Below, in pieces: positions 1 to 6,411 of a stretch of DNA of 12,051 nt. The notes under the pieces were generated by a model. It worked only from the letters and a program-made list of their open reading frames with translations, did not search any database and had not been told where the DNA came from. Source of the stretch: Dehalococcoidia bacterium (GTDB lineage Bacteria > Chloroflexota > Dehalococcoidia > UBA3495); the NCBI GenBank assembly GCA_002730485.1, contig PCAH01000155.1, forward strand, positions 1 to 12,051, in the 5' to 3' direction. How positions within the stretch are numbered: the first letter of the stretch is position 1; every line of letters begins with the position of its first letter. The position numbers and the translations under genes were made by a program.

Positions 1-1
1 C

Positions 2-973
2 GGGGCAACCGCCGAAGATCTAGTTGACGGGCCGGTCGCCGTTGCCAATGATGCGCCCAATCCGTTCCCGCTTGGCCCCACGCTGGTCACCTTCAGCGCG
101 ACTGACGCAACCGGTAACACCGGTACGGCTACGGCGACGTTGACCATCGTGGACACCACCGCCCCAGACGTGGTGGCCCCTGATGACCAGACCGTATTAG
201 CTGATGGAGAGACAACTCAGGTGGAGATTGGCCTCCCGTCGGTTAACGACTTGGTGGACCCGTCACCCAGTGTGACCAACGACGCCCCAGAAGGGGATTG
301 GTACCCCATAGGGACGACCATAGTCACCTGGACCATCACCGATGCCTATGGCAACACGATCTTCGCCACGCAGACGGTCACGGTTGAAGAGACGATTCCA
401 GAGGAGAACCTGCCGCCGAGCGTTACGTCGGACGAGTTGTCGATCACGGTGGACGAGGGCAGCTCTGCCTCCAACTCAGGGGCTTACTCCGACCCGGAAG
501 GCGGTCTAGTGACAATAACCGCATCGATCGGTCTCATCACTCAGGGCGAAGGAACCTGGAACTGGACCTTTGACGCCGTGGATGGACCCAGCCTCAGCCA
601 AACGGTGATTGTGACCGCCACCGATGTCCAAGGCGCTGCGACCGAATCTTCCTTCGAATTGATCGTAGTTAACGTCGCTCCGGAGATAACAGACACAACT
701 GCTCCTGCAACAGTGGTCGGTGAAGCCGTTGTCGAGCTGGAAGGTTCGTTCTCAGACGCGGGTACCGCTGACACGCACACCGTAACCGTGGACTGGGGTG
801 ATGGCACCGTGACCGAGGCTGCTGTGGTGCAAGGAGCGGGCTCCGGTTCATTCACAGACAGTCATAGCTATGCCAGCCCAGACAGCTACGATGTGATCGT
901 TACAGTGACCGACCAGGACGGAGACACAGATTTGGTGACCATCACCATAGGAGTCGGTTGGACCGGAAGATGA
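2..973 (+). CDS. HYR/PKD-repeat surface protein, 5'-truncated by window edge, probably frameshifted at its 3' end
   Basis: The frame is open from base 2, giving 323 residues up to TGA at 971-973, so the N-terminus and any signal peptide lie outside the window. Seen: the end of one hyalin-type (HYR) repeat (about residues 1-48, with the typical F-S-A-T-D-A-T-G-N ending), a complete HYR repeat beginning VDTTAPDVVAP (about 50-130), an Ig/cadherin-like stretch with a VDEGSS start (about 137-225), and a PKD domain (about 226-318) carrying the VDWGDGT signature. Family knowledge: such beta-sandwich repeats occur in secreted or cell-surface proteins for adhesion or carbohydrate and matrix contact. 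The last residues (GVGWTGR) do not look like a natural end, and the next frame continues directly with a plausible C-terminal domain. I infer one original gene reaching 1389. The exact ligand is unknown. Confidence 0.8.
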   Translation, partial: GATAEDLVDGPVAVANDAPNPFPLGPTLVTFSATDATGNTGTATATLTIVDTTAPDVVAPDDQTVLADGETTQVEIGLPSVNDLVDPSPSVTNDAPEGDWYPIGTTIVTWTITDAYGNTIFATQTVTVEETIPEENLPPSVTSDELSITVDEGSSASNSGAYSDPEGGLVTITASIGLITQGEGTWNWTFDAVDGPSLSQTVIVTATDVQGAATESSFELIVVNVAPEITDTTAPATVVGEAVVELEGSFSDAGTADTHTVTVDWGDGTVTEAAVVQGAGSGSFTDSHSYASPDSYDVIVTVTDQDGDTDLVTITIGVGWTGR

Positions 974-1389
974 CCGGTGGCGGTCGCGTTGACACCGGCG
1001 ATGTGGAGCCGGCAAAGGGCAATGCCAAGCCCAAGGCCATTCTGACGACCCACGGGTTTGAACTATTCATCAATGATGCTGAAGAGTTCAGCGGAAATCT
1101 CCAGTTCAACGATCATCGAAATGGAGATGTGTTCCATGCCACCAGCATTGATCAGATACTCTTCACCAACGATCCAAGCCTTGATTCGGGCAACCCTGGC
1201 TCCAGTTTTAATACGGCCCGGGTATCAGGAGCTGGAAGGTTGAACGGCGTGGACGGGGTAAGATTCACTGCCGTGATAACGGACAACGGCGAACCCGGAA
1301 AGACAGACACGTTCGAAATAACCTTCCCTGATGGTGAAAACCCAGGCATCTCTGGGGTACTTGAAGGCGGCAACCACCAAGCACACTAG
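958..1389 (+). CDS. C-terminal secreted-protein domain (MTGGGRV...GNHQAH type), likely the frameshifted end of the preceding gene
   Basis: About 143 codons from TTG 958 (or ATG 970) to TAG 1387-1389. The protein carries MTGGGRVDTG near its start, then THGFELF, NLQFND, a Gly/Asn-rich core with ARVSGAGRLNGVDG, TDNGEPGKTD, and it ends EGGNHQAH. I recognise this order of motifs from beta-rich domains found at the C-termini of extracellular repeat proteins (post-COAP-like); this is recall, not a search. It overlaps the upstream HYR/PKD frame, has no signal peptide and only a weak GGA-type SD before ATG 970. ATG 970 overlaps the upstream stop as ATGA, so translational coupling of a separate protein is possible. 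A secreted-type domain without its own export signal is better explained as one gene broken by a one-base loss near 957. Confidence 0.65.
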   Translation: MDRKMTGGGRVDTGDVEPAKGNAKPKAILTTHGFELFINDAEEFSGNLQFNDHRNGDVFHATSIDQILFTNDPSLDSGNPGSSFNTARVSGAGRLNGVDGVRFTAVITDNGEPGKTDTFEITFPDGENPGISGVLEGGNHQAH

Positions 1390-1436
1390 GTGGCCAGGTC
1401 TGGACGTTTGCCGCACCCAGGGTAACTGTGAGACAT

Positions 1437-1527
1437 GTCATTCCGAGGCGTGAGCCGAGGAATCTCTTTGTCACTGAGCCTAAACAGTGCAGTAAACAAA
1501 GAGACCCTTCGCTACACTCAGGGTGAC
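1437..1527. repeat. Imperfect palindromic intergenic repeat (REP/MITE-like)
   Basis: The left arm at 1437-1470 (starting GTCATTCCGAGG, ending AATCTCTTTG) is mirrored by the right arm at 1497-1527 (starting CAAAGAGACCC, ending CAGGGTGAC). The arms pair with several mismatches around a 26-base centre. A degraded extra copy of the right-arm tail (CAGGGTAACTGTGAG, from 1418) sits just left of the unit. Read on the minus strand it gives the HPECSEGS-like peptide often seen when such repeats are mistaken for genes. It lies between convergent genes. Function unknown; it may act as a transcript-end structure. Confidence 0.75.
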
Positions 1528-1559
1528 AGTGAGATTGGGCTTTGGGGAAAGACAAATGG

Positions 1560-1587
1560 CTGACCGCTGATTGCTGAAATCTGATCG
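1560..1587. repeat. Four-copy heptad tandem repeat CTGANNN
   Basis: Four consecutive 7-base units share CTGA: CTGACCG, CTGATTG, CTGAAAT and CTGATCG, followed by CT. They begin about 33 bases after the palindromic repeat and end four bases before the stop codon of the minus-strand SDR gene at 1592. No gene or terminator is visible in the rest of 1390-1591. Confidence 0.6.
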
Positions 1588-1591
1588 CTAC

Positions 1592-2362
1592 CTACGTCCC
1601 CCACGTCTCGCCGAACTCCGCTCTCAATACCAACTGGCCGGTGAACGTGGCAGCGGTTTGGGTGGCTAGATAGACCGCGGCGGGGCCCACCGCCTCAGGT
1701 TCAACCCGCTGTTCCCAGTCCCGCTGGGTCCAGGGTATTGCCGCCGAACCCTCGGTCTTCAAGCCGCCAGGAGACAGGATATTCACGGCGATGTTGTGCT
1801 CCCGAACCTCTTCGGCCAAACAGAGACTGAACATATGCACTGCGGCTTTGGTAGAGCTATATAGGACACCGCCGCCCTGTTCGTGGTCGCTGCCCATCCG
1901 AGAGCCTATGTTGATGATGCTGCCGCTATGTTGCTCGATCATGGTCGGTAGAACGGTACGGGAACACAGATAAGGCCCCTTCAGGTTTGCCGCCACACTC
2001 TGGTCCCAGGTGTCCGGCAAGATGTCCAATAACGTCTCGCCCAGAACCATGATCCCGGCATTGTTGACCAGCACGTCGATCCGCCCGTAAACATCGATGG
2101 TCTGGCCGACCATGGCCATGACCTGTTCTTCATCTGTTATGTCACAGGTGAGGCCCAGGGCCTCTCCGCCGTCGGATCTGATCTGTTGTGCTGTTTCCGC
2201 TGCGGTCCCGGGCAGTCCGGTAGTGGAACCACGACGGGCAGAGACGACCACATTGGCGCCTTCGGCCGCGAATTCCCTGGCGATGGCCCGGCCCAATCCC
2301 CTGCTGGCTCCGGTTACTATCGCCACCATTCCGTCCATCTTGTTTGTGTAGACTCTTTGCAT
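1592..2362 (-). CDS. Short-chain dehydrogenase/reductase (SDR), probably NADP-preferring
   Basis: A 256-residue classical SDR, the usual family length. Seen: cofactor loop TGASRGLG (17-24), a double Arg after strand beta2 (R43, R44), NNAG (100-103), N126, catalytic S154 and YSSTK (Y168, K172). The Ser-Tyr-Lys-Asn set is complete, so an active NAD(P)-dependent oxidoreductase is expected. The basic residues after beta2 favour NADP(H), by family knowledge. ATG 2362 is preceded by AGGA seven bases upstream, which supports this start although methionines also occur at positions 9 and 12. It is the last gene of a minus-strand operon, 12 bases after the SnoaL-like gene. The C-terminus (AEFGETWGT) lacks the common DGG motif of FabG-like SDRs. 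The substrate cannot be read from sequence; the neighbours suggest catabolism of a small carbonyl or hydroxy compound. Confidence 0.9.
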   Translation of the reverse strand: MQRVYTNKMDGMVAIVTGASRGLGRAIAREFAAEGANVVVSARRGSTTGLPGTAAETAQQIRSDGGEALGLTCDITDEEQVMAMVGQTIDVYGRIDVLVNNAGIMVLGETLLDILPDTWDQSVAANLKGPYLCSRTVLPTMIEQHSGSIINIGSRMGSDHEQGGGVLYSSTKAAVHMFSLCLAEEVREHNIAVNILSPGGLKTEGSAAIPWTQRDWEQRVEPEAVGPAAVYLATQTAATFTGQLVLRAEFGETWGT

Positions 2363-2374
2363 CGTTTGGTCCTA

Positions 2375-2839
2375 TTAGGCGAATTGGGCTTCGGCCCAAC
2401 CCTGATTGAATGGCGTCCAAAAGTGGGAACTGAGTGTCAGGTTCTGGAACATCCACCGGCCATCCACCCGAACGTATTCTTCATCGTAACGGGCTGAACC
2501 CCATACCGCCTGGTTGCCCTCGGCGTAGGTGCAGGGTTGGAACAAGTACCAGACCCCGGTGGCCCGGTCGCCATCCACCTCGATGATGGGGTTCATAACC
2601 ATGTGGATGGCAAATGGCAGCCGATTGGGAGCGTTCTGGAAGAACTCACGGATGGCCTCCCTGCCGTCGTTTCGGCCCCGTTCCTTGCCGTCCCAAACCG
2701 CATCTTCCGTAAAAAAATCGGCCAAGGCATCGGCGTCATAAGTGTCGTCGCAGAGGGAGCAATAACGGTGCTTCAGCCGCTTGATCTCCTCGATGTCTTC
2801 CAAGGTTTTGATGCGACGTTCCAGACTTTCAAGACTCAT
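2375..2839 (-). CDS. SnoaL-like / NTF2-like protein (possible dehydratase, isomerase or hydratase)
   Basis: A 154-residue single-domain protein with the alpha+beta cone fold pattern: an N-terminal charged helix (ERRIKTLEDIEEIKRLKHRY, 8-26), C30/D31/D32, DALADFFTEDAVWD (37-50), EAIREFF (61-67), H79 in IHMVMNP, and C-terminal strands around YVRVDGRWMFQNLT. This matches the SnoaL_4-type NTF2 superfamily, which includes bile-acid 7alpha-dehydratase-like and scytalone-dehydratase-like enzymes; many members are uncharacterised. The start at 2839 is chosen because GGAGGA lies five bases upstream; the open frame runs 16 codons further but without better support. It sits between two SDR genes with gaps of 22 and 12 bases, so it is probably co-transcribed and may act on the same substrate. 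The reaction is inference. Confidence 0.85.
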   Translation of the reverse strand: MSLESLERRIKTLEDIEEIKRLKHRYCSLCDDTYDADALADFFTEDAVWDGKERGRNDGREAIREFFQNAPNRLPFAIHMVMNPIIEVDGDRATGVWYLFQPCTYAEGNQAVWGSARYDEEYVRVDGRWMFQNLTLSSHFWTPFNQGWAEAQFA

Positions 2840-2861
2840 GGAACTCCTCCAATTACCGGTC

Positions 2862-3638
2862 TTAGATTGCCGTCCAACCGCCGTCAACCATCAGCAGGTG
2901 ACCCGTGGTGCCCGCCGATGATTTACTGGCCAGATAGATCACAGCGCCGACCATCTCAGATGGGTCCATGCGGCGTCCCAGGGGTAGATGAGCGTCCAGG
3001 TCAGCTTGCACCTCTTCAGCGGTGCGAGTGCTGGCGGCAATCATGCCGGGGGTGCTGGTGGGACCCGGGCCGATGGCGTTGACGTTGACTCCGTGGGGTG
3101 CCCACTCGACGGCCATGACCTTGGTGATACCGGCCACGCCGAATTTGCTGGCGCAGTAGGAGGAACGTCCCCGAGAGGCGACTTCGGAGAGCTGAGACCC
3201 AAGGTTGATAATCCTACCGTAACCCTGAGCCACCATGTGACGTCCAGCAGCTTGGGCGCAGAAGAATACACCCTTGAGGTTGATGTCGATGGTCGCATCC
3301 CAGTCTTCTTCGGTGACTTCCAATGCTGGCTTGGGTATACGGATGCCAGCGTTGTTGACCAGGATGTCCAGGCGACCGAAGTCGTTCACGATCTGGTCGA
3401 TTGTCTTGGGGATACCGGCAAGGTCCAAAACGTCCAAAGCATACGCCGCGCTTTTTACACCCTCAGCTTCCACTTTGGACTTGGTATCCTCAGCCAGGTC
3501 CATCCGGTCAGCTCTGTCAGATACCGCCACGTTGGCTCCAGCCTGGGCCAGTCCCACGGCTAGGGCAGCGCCGATACCTCGGCCGGATCCGGTTACCAAC
3601 GCAGTTTGACCCTCCAAACTCAGTCCCTCATAGGGCAT
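2862..3638 (-). CDS. Short-chain dehydrogenase/reductase (SDR), FabG/gluconate-5-dehydrogenase-like, probably NAD-preferring
   Basis: A 258-residue classical SDR with all family marks: TGSGRGIG (16-23), Asp41 after beta2 (VAVSD, typical of NAD preference), NNAG (95-98), N120, S148, YCASK (Y161, K165), PG after beta6 (GPGPTSTPGM) and the terminal VDGGW. Family members oxidise sugar acids, polyols or 3-hydroxyacyl compounds; the exact substrate is not readable. The start ATG 3638 has a strong SD, GGAGGA, six bases upstream. It is the first gene of the minus-strand SDR - SnoaL - SDR operon and is divergent from an MFS transporter 251 bases away. Having an NAD-type and an NADP-type SDR in one operon suggests either two redox steps or an epimerisation through a keto intermediate; this is inference. 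Confidence 0.92.
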   Translation of the reverse strand: MPYEGLSLEGQTALVTGSGRGIGAALAVGLAQAGANVAVSDRADRMDLAEDTKSKVEAEGVKSAAYALDVLDLAGIPKTIDQIVNDFGRLDILVNNAGIRIPKPALEVTEEDWDATIDINLKGVFFCAQAAGRHMVAQGYGRIINLGSQLSEVASRGRSSYCASKFGVAGITKVMAVEWAPHGVNVNAIGPGPTSTPGMIAASTRTAEEVQADLDAHLPLGRRMDPSEMVGAVIYLASKSSAGTTGHLLMVDGGWTAI

Positions 3639-3889
3639 TTCGGTTCCTCCGAGTTAATCCAATAGGATTTCTTATGGTTAGATTGTGCCATTCCTGGCAG
3701 TCTCGCCAGGCAGGAAATTGGCCGTAGCATAGCATACCGATGGCGAGCCTGGAGATGCCTGCAATACGCCGATGAATGGCAACAACCAGAAGCTTTTGAC
3801 TGAAATCTGAATTGCATGGCCTACCCCCGGACCTTAGAATCAGCCATGGCTTAGAATATTCGCAAATTATTGCCTAAGTAAAGGAATCC
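3639..3889. promoter_or_regulatory. Divergent intergenic region between SDR operon and MFS gene, with inverted and direct repeats
   Basis: A 251-base gap with no gene. It holds the SD of the SDR operon (3645-3650), an inverted repeat CCTGGC/GCCAGG at 3693-3698 and 3705-3710 (with an alternative pairing TTCCTG 3691-3696 / CAGGAA 3711-3716), and an 8-base direct repeat CTTAGAAT at 3833-3840 and 3850-3857. The direct repeat flanks the palindrome GCCATGGC, 33 bases before the MFS start. AAGGA at 3881-3885 is the likely MFS SD, with short spacing. No convincing -35/-10 pair was found on either strand. The repeats are candidate regulator sites only. Confidence 0.4.
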
Positions 3890-5149
3890 ATGGCGGAAGC
3901 GGCACAGAAACCAATCAACCGCAGGCAGGACCGTAACTTCATACTGGGGAGCCTTTCTTTCGGTCACGGGATATCCCATCTCTATGACCAGGGGTTCCCT
4001 GTATTCATGCCAGCGATTCAAGCTGCCATGGGCCTCTCCAACTTCCAGGTTGCCTTCATGCTGGGCATCCGCCAGGGTGGGTTCGGTGCCGTTAACCTGA
4101 TTGGCGGGGCCATCGTTGACCAGATGAAAGCTAGTTGGGGGCCGATCCTCACCGGCTGCATGATCTGGGCAGCGTTGGGGTTCCTGGTGTTGGCGGCATC
4201 ACCCAACCTATTTGTTCTGACCATTGCCGTAGTCATCGTTTCCATTCCTGGTGCCCTTTGGCATCTGCCCTCCACCGCAGCGCTTTCCCGAAGATTCCCA
4301 GATCGGCGTGGGTTTGCGATCTCTATGCACGGGTTTGGGTCCAACGTGGGCAACGTCCTGGCCCCGGTGGTTGCCGGAGGACTGCTGACCTTCATGCTGT
4401 GGCGGCACATCCTTCTGATATATGCCGCTCCGGCTGGCATCATGGCCGTCTTTGTGTGGTGGTCGCTGCGTGATCTTGGCAAAGAAGATGGCGAGGAAGG
4501 GGAATCTAAGCCCGAGCGAAAGGTGATTGGCGCCTACCGGGAAGGCCTGGTGATGTTCAAAAACCCGGTGGTGGCGACCCTGGTGCTGGCGGCGGCCATC
4601 CGCGGTGTGGCCAATAACGCCCTCTTCCAGTGGTCTCCCTTCTACTTGAAGAACGCTACTGACGGCGGGCTGGACATGAGCTACTTTGCGGCCGGTGTCC
4701 ACCTGTCGCTGTTAACGGGCATGGGAATAGTATCCGCTCCGATCCTGGGTTATCTGTCTGACAGGTTTGGCAGAAAGCAGGTTTTGGTGCCCGGGCTGAT
4801 AATCGCTGCTGTGTTGACCTTGTTTGTGGTCAGTGCTGGTGACAGCCTGATGTTGGCGGTACTAATGGGTGGAGTCGGGCTGTTCAGCTTTGCTCTGCAG
4901 CAGATCATCCTCGCCGCTCTGCTGGATGTGGTGCCAAAGGGCACAGAAGCCACCGCATCTGGCCTGATATTTGGAATAAACGGCGTACTCGGATTCGGGT
5001 CTCCATTCATAGCAGCCTTCATCATTGAGAACATGGGCGGGTACGGGTCGATTTTCTACTACGTGGGCTTTTTGACCATCGTTTCCGCAGTGATCATCTC
5101 GGTGATCCCCTTCCCTAACTACCGGGTTGAGAAGCCTGCTGAGGCCTAG
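3890..5149 (+). CDS. MFS transporter, 12-helix type
   Basis: A 419-residue polytopic membrane protein with the usual MFS length and two hydrophobic halves split by a charged linker (about 195-215, GKEDGEEGESKPERK). The second half carries a clear motif A, GYLSDRFGRK (287-296). The first-half equivalent (GGAIVDQMK, 72-80) is degenerate. Helix 1 holds H26 and H30 (FGHGISHLYDQ), reminiscent of Fsr-like MFS proteins, but the substrate is not assignable. The start ATG 3890 has AAGGA just upstream and gives a short polar N-terminus before helix 1. It is divergent from the SDR - SnoaL - SDR operon, which suggests import of that pathway's substrate or export of its product. No terminator is visible after the stop; the next promoter starts 33 bases downstream. 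Confidence 0.9.
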   Translation: MAEAAQKPINRRQDRNFILGSLSFGHGISHLYDQGFPVFMPAIQAAMGLSNFQVAFMLGIRQGGFGAVNLIGGAIVDQMKASWGPILTGCMIWAALGFLVLAASPNLFVLTIAVVIVSIPGALWHLPSTAALSRRFPDRRGFAISMHGFGSNVGNVLAPVVAGGLLTFMLWRHILLIYAAPAGIMAVFVWWSLRDLGKEDGEEGESKPERKVIGAYREGLVMFKNPVVATLVLAAAIRGVANNALFQWSPFYLKNATDGGLDMSYFAAGVHLSLLTGMGIVSAPILGYLSDRFGRKQVLVPGLIIAAVLTLFVVSAGDSLMLAVLMGGVGLFSFALQQIILAALLDVVPKGTEATASGLIFGINGVLGFGSPFIAAFIIENMGGYGSIFYYVGFLTIVSAVIISVIPFPNYRVEKPAEA

Positions 5150-5181
5150 ATTTTCACTGTCTTATTGGTCGAGCAATTCGT

Positions 5182-5210
5182 TTGACACCGATTTAGGCCC
5201 AGCTTAAAAT
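5182..5210 (+). promoter_or_regulatory. Sigma70-type promoter of the S58-panC unit
   Basis: TTGACA (5182-5187, 6/6) and TAAAAT (5205-5210, 5/6) are separated by exactly 17 bases. The predicted transcript start is near 5217, giving an untranslated leader of about 186 bases before ATG 5403. Confidence 0.8.
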
Positions 5211-5216
5211 TAAGTC

Positions 5217-5402
5217 GCCATCTACTCGTATGGGGGGTGAGCGCAGGTATGACTGGAACCAGAAACTAGACACAGCACCGCCGCTGGGATCTGAGATGAC
5301 CGAGACGGCCCTAAATATGACACTTGATTTGAATTACGCCCCGCAGCGTCGGGGTGTTTATTTTGCCCAAAAACAGGCCTACTGCGGGCTTTTGAATACC
5401 CG
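5217..5402 (+). promoter_or_regulatory. Structured 5' leader with terminator-like hairpin and competing pairing (candidate attenuator or riboswitch)
   Basis: Hairpin A: ACGCCCCG (5336-5343) pairs with CGGGGTGT (5350-5357, one G-U) and is followed by TTATTTT, a terminator-like shape lying before the coding region. Pairing B: CCCGCAG (5340-5346) is perfectly complementary to CTGCGGG (5382-5388), overlaps the left arm of A and is followed by CTTTT just before the start codon. A and B cannot form together. Further upstream GCCGCTGG (5279-5286) can pair with CC-AG-CGGC (5299-5309) if one G and one A bulge out. No ligand class was recognised. The known Pan RNA motif lies upstream of pantothenate genes and should be tested, but I cannot confirm a match by eye. 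Confidence 0.55.
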
Positions 5403-6368
5403 ATGAACCAGACCATTACCGCCATTTCTGGTCTTGAGGCTGGTCACTACACCGACGCCAAGAACGCCACTGGATGTACTGTTTTTCTCTGCCGTGAGGG
5501 AGCGGTTGGCGGGGTGGACGTTCGCGGCGGCTCTCCTGGCACCAGAGAGACTGACCTGCTACGACCAGCCCATCGTGTTGATCAGGTACACGCGATAGTT
5601 CTTAGTGGCGGCAGCGCTTACGGGCTGGACGCCGCGTCCGGAGTGATGACGTACCTGGAATCCCAGGGCATCGGCTTCAAAGTTGGTTCGGCTATCGTGC
5701 CCATCGTTTCCTCAGCAATTCTGTACGACCTCGGCTTGATCTCGTCAGAAGTCAGACCCTGTGCTGAAGATGGCAAGACTGCCTGTCTGGCCGCAAGTTC
5801 AGAACCCATGCCTGAAGGCAGCGTGGGCGCTGGAACCGGTGCCACTGTGGCTAAGTTGGGCGGAGCCGATCGGGGTGTTAAGGGTGGCATAGGAACTGCC
5901 TCGATGACTCTCTCCTCCGGTCAAACCGTGGCGGCCGCTGTGGCGGTGAACGCGGTGGGCGGTGTTTGGGACTACAACAATGGCCAATTGCTCGTTGGTC
6001 CAAGGCGGGCCAATGGCGGGTTTGACGACCCCGTGGCCATGCTAATCGAAGGCTTGGATAACGCTCCTTCGGGCCCGGTCAACACCACCATCGGACTGGT
6101 GGCCACCGATGCCAAGCTCAACAAGGAAGAGGCCAATTACCTGGCCAGGGTGAGCCACGATGGCCTAGCCCTGGCCATTCGGCCCTGTCACACCGTCCGA
6201 GACGGCGATACCATGTTTGCGATGGCTACAGGAAAGAACGAGTCCAAACTGGACCTGACCTCTCTGGGAGCAGCTGCGGTCGAAGTCACTGCCCAGGCGG
6301 TGATTTGCGCAATCCAACAGGCAACAGGATTGGGTGGGATTCCTTCAGTAAACGAACTGGCAAATTAG
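5403..6368 (+). CDS. P1 family (S58, DmpA/NylC-like) autoprocessing aminopeptidase/amidase
   Basis: A 321-residue protein of the S58 fold. Seen: the N-terminal TGCTVFLC segment, VDVRGGSPGTRETDLL (38-53), VLSGGSAYGLDAASGV (66-81), VGAGTGAT (141-148), and PVNTTIGLVATDA (225-237), then ARVSHDGLALAIRP. Family knowledge: DmpA, BapA and NylC cleave themselves to expose an N-terminal Ser or Thr nucleophile; NylC is cut between Asn and Thr. Asn227-Thr228 matches that pattern, so alpha (1-227) and beta (228-321) chains are predicted. DmpA and BapA release N-terminal amino acids, including beta-alanine or other beta-residues. The start ATG 5403 fits the family N-terminus but has no clear SD; it lies 14 bases after a leader pairing. 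panC follows 43 bases downstream, probably in the same transcript. The substrate is inference. Confidence 0.88.
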   Translation: MNQTITAISGLEAGHYTDAKNATGCTVFLCREGAVGGVDVRGGSPGTRETDLLRPAHRVDQVHAIVLSGGSAYGLDAASGVMTYLESQGIGFKVGSAIVPIVSSAILYDLGLISSEVRPCAEDGKTACLAASSEPMPEGSVGAGTGATVAKLGGADRGVKGGIGTASMTLSSGQTVAAAVAVNAVGGVWDYNNGQLLVGPRRANGGFDDPVAMLIEGLDNAPSGPVNTTIGLVATDAKLNKEEANYLARVSHDGLALAIRPCHTVRDGDTMFAMATGKNESKLDLTSLGAAAVEVTAQAVICAIQQATGLGGIPSVNELAN

Positions 6369-6411
6369 CTGATTACCAGCAACCCATAGAATACAAACCA
6401 GGTGAAATCAA

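Noticed and set aside
950..973. Programmed -1 ribosomal frameshifting at the surface-protein break
   Set aside because: No X-XXY-YYZ slippery heptamer and no clear downstream stimulatory structure were seen.
1265..1555. A 96-codon minus-strand open frame with an HPECSEGS-like peptide
   Set aside because: It is the translation of the palindromic repeat plus the antisense of the C-terminal domain gene. There is no SD and no domain.
2537..3082. A 181-codon plus-strand open frame
   Set aside because: It crosses antisense through the SnoaL-like gene and the end of an SDR gene, both well supported by SD sites and motifs.
1574..3810. The 11-mer CTGAAATCTGA on both sides of the SDR operon (1574-1584 and 3800-3810), as possible transfer-flanking repeats
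   Set aside because: Several 11-base matches are expected by chance in 12 kb, and no longer homology extends from it.
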